Part shown: positions 57,441-64,000 of the stretch, piece after piece
Layout of the letters: every line of letters starts with the position of its first letter
Numbering within the stretch: the first letter of the stretch is position 1
DNA from: Phycisphaerae bacterium
Lineage (GTDB): Bacteria; Planctomycetota; Phycisphaerae; SM23-33
NCBI GenBank assembly: GCA_030745875.1
Contig: JASLNT010000075.1
Span: 1-64,000 of the forward strand
Length of the DNA: 64,000 nucleotides
Direction of reading: 5' to 3'
Made by a program: the position numbers and the translations under genes
The notes under the pieces: model-generated
Seen by the model: only the letters and a program-made list of their open reading frames with translations
Database searches by the model: none
Told to the model about the DNA's origin: nothing

Positions 57441-57809
57441 ATGAAGGCAATCGAAAAGAAAAACCTTCGGCGAAAACGGCGAAAACAGCACGTTCGAAAG
57501 AACGTGACAGGAACCGCCGATCGCCCGAGACTGACGGTTTTCCGGAGCAACAAGAATATTTACGCCCAGATCATAGACGATATGGCCGGGCATACTCTGG
57601 TGGCGGCTTCGACGGCGGAAAAATCCGTCTGTGACGATCCGATCGCCAGAGGAAATCGCAAGGGCGCCAAGCTCGTCGGGCAGAGTCTCGCCGAGAAAGC
57701 GACCAAAGCCGGTATCAAGAAGGTAGTTTTCGACCGTAACGGTTGTGCGTTTCACGGTCGGGTTAAAGAACTTGCCGAAGCTGCCCGAGAGGGCGGTTTG
57801 GAATTTTAA
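57441..57809 (+). CDS. rplR: 50S ribosomal protein L18
   Basis: The 122-residue protein has a basic N-terminus ([17 protein letters not shown]), [19 protein letters not shown] and the end [20 protein letters not shown]. The ATG at 57441 is preferred, with GGGA upstream. It binds 5S rRNA. Confidence 0.97.
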   Translation: MKAIEKKNLRRKRRKQHVRKNVTGTADRPRLTVFRSNKNIYAQIIDDMAGHTLVAASTAEKSVCDDPIARGNRKGAKLVGQSLAEKATKAGIKKVVFDRNGCAFHGRVKELAEAAREGGLEF

Positions 57810-57824
57810 GCAGGAGCATGCGCA

Positions 57825-58340
57825 GTGGCGTTTGAGAGAAGAAGACGAAGAGGCGGCAGGGACGAAGGTCCCAGCGACGGCCTGGAAGAGAATGTCATTC
57901 AGATATATCGCTGCTCCAAGGTCGTCAAGGGCGGCCGGCGGTTCAGCTTTGCGGCCCTGGTGGTCGTTGGCGATCGCAAAGGGCGGGTAGGCATGGGTTA
58001 CGGAAAGGCAAACGAGGTTCCCAATGCCGTCGAAAAAGGTATTGCCGAGGCCAAGAAATCAATGGTCTCGATAAATCTCAAAGGCCAGACGATCCCCCAC
58101 CAGGTTATCGGTCGCGCCGGCGCCTCGAGCGTTATTATGGTTCCGGCATCAGACGGTACCGGAGTAATTGCCGGTAAAAAGCTTCGACCCATGCTGGAAC
58201 TTGCTGGAATACAGAACCTGTTGACCAAAGCTTATGGGTCGACATCACCGAAGAATCTTCTGAAGGCTGCGATGGCCGCCTTGAAGAAGCTGCGCACCGC
58301 AGAAATGGTTAGCGCACTGCGTGGAGTGGACATAAGATGA
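57825..58340 (+). CDS. rpsE: 30S ribosomal protein S5
   Basis: The 171-residue protein starts at GTG. It has VVKGGRRFSFAALVVVGDR and GRVGMGYGKANEVP, the dsRBD and spectinomycin-loop region. The stop overlaps the rplO start (ATGA, 58337-58340). No L30 gene (rpmD) lies between them. Confidence 0.97.
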   Translation: MAFERRRRRGGRDEGPSDGLEENVIQIYRCSKVVKGGRRFSFAALVVVGDRKGRVGMGYGKANEVPNAVEKGIAEAKKSMVSINLKGQTIPHQVIGRAGASSVIMVPASDGTGVIAGKKLRPMLELAGIQNLLTKAYGSTSPKNLLKAAMAALKKLRTAEMVSALRGVDIR

Positions 58341-58780
58341 AACTCGGCGAAATACTCAAAGAAGCCGGTCGCAGCAAGCGTCGCAAGCGTGTCGGTCGCG
58401 GTAACGGCTCGGGACATGGCAAGACATGTTGCCGCGGACACAAGGGACGCGGGCAGCGCAGCGGTATTGGCAAGCGAATGGGCTACGAAGGCGGGCAGAA
58501 CCCCGCTGTCGCACGCCTCCCGAAGCGCGGGTTCAGCAACGTCAATTTCAGCAAAGACTACCAGATTGTAAACGTAAGCGATCTCGATAGCTTTGACGAT
58601 GATGCACGCGTCGACGGGCAGGTCCTGAAGGACGCCGGACTCGTCGACGATGCGGCGAAACTGATCAAAATCCTCGGTAACGGGGAACTGAAGACGAAAC
58701 TTACCGTAGTCGCCTCGAAATTCTCGGCGGGAGCTGCCGAGAAAATCGCCCAGGCGGGCGGGACCGTCGAGGTGGTTTAA
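58337..58780 (+). CDS. rplO: 50S ribosomal protein L15
   Basis: The 147-residue protein has KRVGRGNGSGHGKTCCRGHK and GQRSGIGKRMGYEGGQ. The C-terminal domain is conserved in form (KFSAGAAEKIAQAGGTVEVV). It overlaps rpsE by 4 nt. Confidence 0.97.
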   Translation: MKLGEILKEAGRSKRRKRVGRGNGSGHGKTCCRGHKGRGQRSGIGKRMGYEGGQNPAVARLPKRGFSNVNFSKDYQIVNVSDLDSFDDDARVDGQVLKDAGLVDDAAKLIKILGNGELKTKLTVVASKFSAGAAEKIAQAGGTVEVV

Positions 58781-58825
58781 AGAGACGAACTATCTCGTTG
58801 AACTGGAGTTCATGGAAGTTAACTA

Positions 58826-60388
58826 ATGCTTTTCCAAAAGTTCAGACTTCTTGTAGGGGTGATTGTAGCAGCGGCAGGTCTGTGGCTGATAGCCGGAGGT
58901 GTGTCCGAGGTCTTCTCCGCCAACACCGGCGATACCGGCGGATTCGCTATAGGCGGTATTGTGCAGGCGGTCTTTGGCGTGCTGATTGTTTGCGCGTACA
59001 TCTGGGCGTTGTGGGCCGAAACGCGCGTCAGAACCGTGATGGAGAACATATTCTCCATTCCCGAGCTGCTCAAAAAGCTGGCCTTTACTCTCGGTCTGCT
59101 ATGTATTTATCGAATAGGCTTCCACGTGCCACTGGCCGGTCTGGACCAAACTGCAATGCAGGTCTGGGGCGACGATAAGGGCAACGTGTTTTCCCAGGCG
59201 CTGGCGCAGGCGAGTATGCTTACAGGCGGTAGTTTTCAGAGGTCCAGCCTCTTTGGGTTGGGTATCATGCCGTACATCTCCGCGTCCATTATTTTCCAAC
59301 TGCTGGTCACGGTGCTTCCATCCCTGGAGAAACTCCGCAAGGAAGGGCCCGCCGGACAGAAAAAAATACAGGAATACACCCGGTACGCCACCGTCGCCCT
59401 CTGCATCATTCAATCCGTGTTCTGGATGATGACGATGCGGGGGCAGAAGTTGCTCTATCCCGCTTACGAGGACTCGACGTTGGTGTTCATGATGGGCGTT
59501 GTCGGTTTGACAGGCGGAACCATTTTCCTGATGTGGCTTGGCGAGCAGATCGACGAGTACGGAATAGGTAATGGTATAAGCCTTATCATCATGGCCGGTA
59601 TCGTCGTACGCCTTCCAACCGCGGTAGCCAAACTCTACGCCATAACCGACGCAAAGCTTGTCGGTAGCGGTGACGGGCAGGTGGGTTTGCTGGAGGTGGG
59701 CTTTGTGATGCTGTCGTTCGTGTTCGTGGTCGCCGGTTCGATCCTGATAACGCAGGGTCAGCGGCGAATTCCCGTTCAGCAGGCAAAGCAGATTCGCGGG
59801 CGGCGGATGACCGCCGGCGGGCGCCACTTTGTCCCGCTGCGGATCAACCACGGTGGCGTCATGCCGATTATCTTCGCCAGTTCGCTGATGATCTTCCCCA
59901 ACATGCTGTTCAGTTGGGTGGGCAGGTCGTGGCCTAACAGCGACTTTGCGCGCACGATGGCTGGAGCGTTCCAGATGACCAGCTACACCTATACTGTTTG
60001 CTATGTCGGGATGATATTCTTCTTTGCGTTCTTCTGGACGACCGTCCAGTTCCGCCCGAAGGAGATGGCCGATCAGCTCCGAGACAACGGGAGCTTTATT
60101 CCGGGGCTCCGTCCGGGGAGGCGAACGGCGGAATACCTCGAAAAGGTCATGGGGCGCATTACGTATTGCGGCGCCGCATTCCTGGCGACCATTGCGGTCA
60201 TTCCGATGGTGATCGCCACCCTGGCCAAGATCCCCTACGACGTGTCATCCTTCCTGGGCGGTACGGGCTTGCTGATTCTGGTATCGGTTGCGCTGGATCT
60301 GGTGCAGCGTATCGAAGCAAACCTGGTGATGAGAAACTACGACGGCTTCCTCAGTGGAAGTTCGCGGATAAGAGGAGCATACGGTTGA
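58826..60388 (+). CDS. secY: Protein translocase subunit SecY with N-terminal extension
   Basis: The 520-residue protein is longer than usual SecY (about 430-450). The SecY core starts near residue 74 with SIPELLKKLAFTLGLLCIYRIG. Before it are about 72 extra residues with two hydrophobic segments (about 10-27 and 42-60). GGAAG lies 7 nt before the first ATG, supporting the long form; the internal ATG at 59039 lacks a good site. The core shows GLGIMPYISASIIFQLL, a cytoplasmic loop with GQKKIQEYTRY, and NGISLIIMAGI, all SecY segments. The protein ends GSSRIRGAYG. Confidence 0.96.
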   Translation: MLFQKFRLLVGVIVAAAGLWLIAGGVSEVFSANTGDTGGFAIGGIVQAVFGVLIVCAYIWALWAETRVRTVMENIFSIPELLKKLAFTLGLLCIYRIGFHVPLAGLDQTAMQVWGDDKGNVFSQALAQASMLTGGSFQRSSLFGLGIMPYISASIIFQLLVTVLPSLEKLRKEGPAGQKKIQEYTRYATVALCIIQSVFWMMTMRGQKLLYPAYEDSTLVFMMGVVGLTGGTIFLMWLGEQIDEYGIGNGISLIIMAGIVVRLPTAVAKLYAITDAKLVGSGDGQVGLLEVGFVMLSFVFVVAGSILITQGQRRIPVQQAKQIRGRRMTAGGRHFVPLRINHGGVMPIIFASSLMIFPNMLFSWVGRSWPNSDFARTMAGAFQMTSYTYTVCYVGMIFFFAFFWTTVQFRPKEMADQLRDNGSFIPGLRPGRRTAEYLEKVMGRITYCGAAFLATIAVIPMVIATLAKIPYDVSSFLGGTGLLILVSVALDLVQRIEANLVMRNYDGFLSGSSRIRGAYG

Positions 60389-61047
60389 GAATTGTGCTGA
60401 TGGGACCACCTGGCGCTGGTAAAGGTACGCAGGCCGAACGACTCGTCAAGAAATTCGGGTTGAAGCACCTTTCCAGTGGTGATATTTTCCGTGCGGAAAA
60501 GGCCTCAGACTCCGAACTGGGCGCGGCGCTGGCGCGTTATATGGATGCCGGCGAACTTGTGCCCGATGACGTTGTCGTCGAGATGATGGCCAAGGCGATC
60601 ACCGAGGTAGACGGCGGGCTGATGCTCGACGGGTTCCCTCGCACCGTTGCGCAGGCCGAAGCGCTCGACAAGCAGCTCGTCGAAGCGGACCGACCGCTTG
60701 ACGCCGTTGTGGTGATGACTGCCGACGATGACATCATAGTAAAGCGTATTGCCGGACGGCGCGCCTGTCCGATCTGCGGGCGAGGGTACCACGTTACCTT
60801 CATGCCCCCAAAACGCGAAGGTTACTGTGACGATTGTGACGGTGCTGAACTGACTCAGCGAAGCGACGACTGCGAAGCAACTGTTCGCCAGCGGCTCGAG
60901 GCTTACAGGGCCCAGACTGAAGCGGTGATCGGTTACTACCGGAGTTGCGATTCGCTGAGTATCGTAGACGTCGACGGAAATCTTGATGCTGAGGTAGTCT
61001 CGGTTGAAGTGATAGAGGCCCTGGCGTCTTTCGAGGCCCAGGCGTAG
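60385..61047 (+). CDS. adk: Adenylate kinase
   Basis: The 220-residue enzyme balances ATP, ADP and AMP. It has GPPGAGKGT (7-15), SSGDIFRAE, DGFPRTVAQAEALD, and a LID domain with four zinc-type cysteines (CPIC and CDDC). The TTG start at 60385 overlaps the secY stop (TTGA) and follows GAGGAG. Neighbour position secY-adk-map is standard. Confidence 0.97.
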   Translation: MRIVLMGPPGAGKGTQAERLVKKFGLKHLSSGDIFRAEKASDSELGAALARYMDAGELVPDDVVVEMMAKAITEVDGGLMLDGFPRTVAQAEALDKQLVEADRPLDAVVVMTADDDIIVKRIAGRRACPICGRGYHVTFMPPKREGYCDDCDGAELTQRSDDCEATVRQRLEAYRAQTEAVIGYYRSCDSLSIVDVDGNLDAEVVSVEVIEALASFEAQA

Positions 61048-61059
61048 AAGGTCCACCGC

Positions 61060-61839
61060 GTGGCGATCAGGCTAAAAAGCCCAGACCAGATCGAACGTAT
61101 GCGGAAGGCGGGACGTATCGTTCGCCTTGTGCTGGACCGCTTGGGTGATATGATTGCCCCGGGCATTACAACAGAAGAACTAGATGCCGAAGCTGAAAGG
61201 CTTTGCGGCGACCACGGCGGTAAGTGCCTGTTTAAGGGCGTACCGGGCCGAGGGCGCGCCGGACCGTTTCCAGGTGCGATCTGTGTGTCGGTGAACGACG
61301 AGGTCGTTCACGGTATACCGTCGCCCAGGCCTGTTTGCCAAGGCGATATTGTCAGCGTTGATTTCGGCGTGGAACTCGACGGATGGTGCGGCGATGCGGC
61401 GGAGACGTATATTGTCGCCTCCGTGCCCGATGAGGTATCCCATCTCGTCGAGGTCACGAGAAATTCGCTGGCACTGGCCGTTGCCATGTGCGGACCGGGA
61501 CTCACGTGGTCCGGCGTTGCCGAGGCAATGCAGGGCTATATCGAATCCGAAGGCCTCTCGGTGGTCCGCGAGTTTGTCGGACATGGTATCGGTTCGGAAA
61601 TGCATGAGGACCCGAAGGTTCCGAACTTTGTCTCGCCGGAACTCAGGCGACGTGACATTCGCCTTGAACCGGGACTGGTCCTCGCGGTCGAGCCGATGGT
61701 GAATCTCGGATCGGCGGACGTTAAGTGTGGTCCGGACGGTTGGACGGTCGTAACGTGCGACTCACAGGCTTCGGCGCACTTTGAACATACGATAGCGATA
61801 ACGCCCGACGGGGCGACAGTGCTTACAGACGGAAGTTAA
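61060..61839 (+). CDS. map: Methionine aminopeptidase, type I
   Basis: The 259-residue metalloenzyme removes the initiator Met. Metal ligands are seen in [17 protein letters not shown] (two Asp), [12 protein letters not shown] (His), AVEPM (Glu) and HFEHTIAI (Glu). It starts at GTG 61060. Downstream, infA is absent before rpmJ, although often found here. Confidence 0.96.
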   Translation: MAIRLKSPDQIERMRKAGRIVRLVLDRLGDMIAPGITTEELDAEAERLCGDHGGKCLFKGVPGRGRAGPFPGAICVSVNDEVVHGIPSPRPVCQGDIVSVDFGVELDGWCGDAAETYIVASVPDEVSHLVEVTRNSLALAVAMCGPGLTWSGVAEAMQGYIESEGLSVVREFVGHGIGSEMHEDPKVPNFVSPELRRRDIRLEPGLVLAVEPMVNLGSADVKCGPDGWTVVTCDSQASAHFEHTIAITPDGATVLTDGS

Positions 61840-61903
61840 ATATTGTCTTCCTCTTAGATGCGTCGACAGGCATCTGAAGGGGCGACAAGGGACGGATAGA
61901 ACG

Positions 61904-62017
61904 ATGAAAGTTCGTGCATCAGTAAAAAGAATCTGCGAGAAATGCAAGATCATCCGGCGCAAGGGCGTCGTGCGCGTGATCTGCGATAACCCGAAACACA
62001 AGCAGCGCCAGGGATAA
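61904..62017 (+). CDS. rpmJ: 50S ribosomal protein L36
   Basis: The 37-residue protein [20 protein letters not shown] and following residues is standard L36, with the zinc ligands Cys11, Cys14, Cys27 and His32. It sits between map and rpsM. Confidence 0.97.
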   Translation: MKVRASVKRICEKCKIIRRKGVVRVICDNPKHKQRQG

Positions 62018-62050
62018 AACCCCCCGGGCGCTGGGTGCAAGGAGACAAAC

Positions 62051-62434
62051 ATGCCGCGTGTGGCAGGTGTTGACATTCCAAACGACAAAGCAACGGTATA
62101 TGCTTTGCGATATATTTACGGAGTAGGCCCGAAGTCCGCCGAGGTTATCTGCGAGAAGACCGGGATCGATCCGAAGACTCCGTCCAAGGAGCTGAACGAA
62201 GAGCAGCTCTCGAAGATCGCCGGTATCCTCGAAGAAGACTTCATTATTGAAGGTCAGTTGCGGCGACAGGTTCAGCAGAACGTCGCGAGGTTGCGAGATA
62301 TCGCCTGCTATCGCGGGCTGAGGCATCGTCGCGGGCTTCCTGTCCGCGGACAGCGAACAAAGACTAACGCGAGAACGAGAAAAGGTCCGCGAAAGACCGT
62401 CGCGGGCAAGAAGTCGGTCAAGGAGATGCGGTAA
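62051..62434 (+). CDS. rpsM: 30S ribosomal protein S13
   Basis: The 127-residue protein has RVAGVDIPNDKATVYALRYI and the C-terminal RHRRGLPVRGQRTKTNARTR. It lies in the 30S head touching the P-site tRNA and the 50S. Confidence 0.98.
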   Translation: MPRVAGVDIPNDKATVYALRYIYGVGPKSAEVICEKTGIDPKTPSKELNEEQLSKIAGILEEDFIIEGQLRRQVQQNVARLRDIACYRGLRHRRGLPVRGQRTKTNARTRKGPRKTVAGKKSVKEMR

Positions 62435-62437
62435 CTC

Positions 62438-62812
62438 ATGGCCAAGAGCAAAAAACAACGCAGAGGCGTCGCCAAGGGTATCGCCCATATACGCGCCAGC
62501 TACAACAATACCCAGATTACTATCACCGACCTCAATGGCGATGTGCTTTGCTCGGCGTCCGCCGGTACGATCGGTTTCAAGGGGAGCAGGAAGTCCACTC
62601 CCTTTGCCGCTCAGCGCGCCGCGGAAACCGCCGCCCAGAGCGCCAGGAAGATGGGCATGACGGAAGTCGAAGTACTCGTCAAGGGTCCGGGCAGCGGGCG
62701 GGAAAGCGCCATTCGCGCTCTTGAAGGTTCCGGAATAAAAATTACGTCGATAGAAGACGTTACCCCGATCCCGCATAACGGATGCAGACCGAGAAAGAAA
62801 CGTCGAGTCTAA
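62438..62812 (+). CDS. rpsK: 30S ribosomal protein S11
   Basis: The 124-residue protein has [20 protein letters not shown] and [17 protein letters not shown], and ends THIS-like with [16 protein letters not shown]. It starts 4 nt after rpsM and forms the 30S platform. Confidence 0.98.
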   Translation: MAKSKKQRRGVAKGIAHIRASYNNTQITITDLNGDVLCSASAGTIGFKGSRKSTPFAAQRAAETAAQSARKMGMTEVEVLVKGPGSGRESAIRALEGSGIKITSIEDVTPIPHNGCRPRKKRRV

Positions 62813-62856
62813 ACTCGACGGAATAATAGATAAAAGACTATTGGAGCGATAGATAA

Positions 62857-63477
62857 ATGGGACGCCATACAGGTCCGACAGACAAGCTAAGCCGCCGGGA
62901 AGGCATCAATCTGATGCTGAAAGGCGCCCGCAGCGAGAGCGGTAAGATCGAGCGGCGGATGGTTCCCCCCGGCATGCATTCATGGCGGCGCGGAAGGGGC
63001 AGCGAATATCGTCTGCGCCTTCGGGAAACCCAGAAAGTCAAGCGGTACTACGGTATCCGGGACAGGCAGTTCATGAACCTGTACCGCCAGGCCAGCCGCA
63101 CCAAGGGCGATACCGGCGCCGCACTGTTGAGCCTGTTGGAACGACGGCTCGACAACGTTATTCACAAGCTCGGTATGGCTCCGTCCAGGCCCGCCGCTCG
63201 TCAGGTTATTGCCCACGGGCACGTTTATATCAACGACAGGCGAGTCAATATTTCCAGTTACAGGGTGCGTGTCGGCGACAAGATCACCGTCAAACCCTCC
63301 GACAGATCCCAGGCGCTGATCCGGGCTAATTTGGATGAACTCGGCGAACCGCGAGTGCAGAACTGGTTGCAGCTCGACCAGGCGAAGCTCGCTGGAGAGA
63401 TTCTCGCCGTACCGTCAAAAGATGACGTGATGATTCCGGTAGAAGTTAACCTAGTCGTGGAATTCTGTAGCCGATAG
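62857..63477 (+). CDS. rpsD: 30S ribosomal protein S4
   Basis: The 206-residue protein has KVKRYYGIRDRQFMNLYRQA, then the S4 RNA-binding domain (LERRLDNVIHKLGMAPSRPA, and QVIAHGHVYINDRRVN). The N-terminus is basic and lacks the zinc cysteines found in some S4 proteins. It lies between rpsK and rpoA as in other bacteria. Confidence 0.98.
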   Translation: MGRHTGPTDKLSRREGINLMLKGARSESGKIERRMVPPGMHSWRRGRGSEYRLRLRETQKVKRYYGIRDRQFMNLYRQASRTKGDTGAALLSLLERRLDNVIHKLGMAPSRPAARQVIAHGHVYINDRRVNISSYRVRVGDKITVKPSDRSQALIRANLDELGEPRVQNWLQLDQAKLAGEILAVPSKDDVMIPVEVNLVVEFCSR

Positions 63478-63556
63478 TTCCCTGAGTCGGGAAGAGTAAA
63501 CGAGTAATCGAAATCAATAATCCTTCTTGCGATCCTTCGGGACGGGAGCATAGGTA

Positions 63557-64000
63557 ATGCGAATCAGGTGGCGCGGTCTAGAACTACCAACACGGGTTGT
63601 TAACGATCAGGACGTTTCGACTCCAACGTACGGCCGGTTTTCCGTCGAGCCGTTTGAACGTGGATTCGGGACCACAGTCGGTAATGCGCTCAGGAGAATT
63701 CTGCTCAGCAGTCTCCAGGGTGCCGCCGTCACGAGCATAAAAATCCAGGGCGCCGATCATGAATTCATGTCGCTGCCCGGTGTGATGGAAGATGTCACCG
63801 ACATCGTCCTGAACATCAAGCAACTCGTGGTCAAAAGCCATGCCGACACGCCCAAGACCATGCGCCTTCACAGCGAGGTCAGCGGCGTTGTCACCGCGGA
63901 GATGATCGAGGCGGACCCCGCCGTCGAGATCATCAATACCGAACTGGTGATAGCGACTCTGACCGACGACGTGAAGTTCGACATGGAAATGGTCGTCCAG
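63557..64000 (+). CDS. rpoA: DNA-directed RNA polymerase subunit alpha (partial, cut by window end)
   Basis: The first 148 residues are present: [15 protein letters not shown], then [36 protein letters not shown] and [16 protein letters not shown], the N-terminal assembly domain. GGGAG lies about 9 nt before the ATG. The C-terminal domain and any downstream rplQ are outside the window. Confidence 0.98.
   Translation, partial: MRIRWRGLELPTRVVNDQDVSTPTYGRFSVEPFERGFGTTVGNALRRILLSSLQGAAVTSIKIQGADHEFMSLPGVMEDVTDIVLNIKQLVVKSHADTPKTMRLHSEVSGVVTAEMIEADPAVEIINTELVIATLTDDVKFDMEMVVQ

Overview
The window looks like a chromosomal segment of a planctomycete, probably of the Phycisphaerae type. This is an inference from moderately high GC, a lipoprotein with a DUF4091/GH123-like region, high-identity WD40 arrays, many secreted proteins of unknown function, and a ribosomal cluster in which rpmD (L30) is missing between rpsE and rplO. 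No rRNA, integrase, transposase or CRISPR array is visible.

1-10.9 kb (minus strand): an exonuclease/endonuclease/phosphatase protein, a tiny membrane protein, a translationally coupled pair pabB-like / precorrin-2 dehydrogenase-like, a membrane-anchored protein of unknown function, a large DUF4091/CBM9-like lipoprotein, an MsbA-type ABC exporter with a PDZ-like insertion in its first extracytoplasmic loop, and holB (delta' of DNA polymerase III).

10.9-16.6 kb (plus strand): the most unusual region. Two tandem WD40-array genes (about 20 and 11 full repeats) share a conserved N-terminal domain. Each is preceded by the same 17-codon CxxC mini-ORF, whose stop overlaps the GTG start in a GTGA junction. 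A 40-47 bp direct repeat lies before, between and after them. The module sits between tmk and holB, two genes that are often neighbours.

16.6-31.3 kb: tmk and topA (coupled, minus), two envelope proteins of unknown function, an NPP-like phosphatase homologue, a FabZ-like hot-dog dehydratase, a UvrC-N-terminal-like protein with a degenerate GIY-YIG motif, a 3 x 109 bp tandem repeat with a 23-bp perfect inverted repeat, a secreted probable beta-propeller protein, a giant AsmA-like protein and an MTAP-type phosphorylase.

31.3-64 kb (plus strand): a long transcription/translation superoperon. A strong promoter leads into tRNA-Thr(GGT), tuf, rpmG, tRNA-Trp(CCA), secE, nusG, rplK, rplA, rplJ, rplL, rpoB, rpoC, rpsL, rpsG and fusA. 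A second strong promoter precedes rpsJ-rplC-rplD-rplW-rplB-rpsS-rplV-rpsC-rplP-rpmC-rpsQ-rplN-rplX-rplE-rpsN(Z)-rpsH-rplF-rplR-rpsE-rplO-secY-adk-map-rpmJ-rpsM-rpsK-rpsD-rpoA (cut by the window end). Several of these conserved proteins carry unusual additions: L10 has about 34 copies of an APAEE pentapeptide, L3 has an Ala/Lys/Glu helical tail, S3 has a Gly/Pro/Ala tail, and SecY has an extra N-terminal pair of predicted membrane helices. S12 carries Arg at position 88, a position where Lys-to-Arg gives streptomycin resistance in other bacteria.
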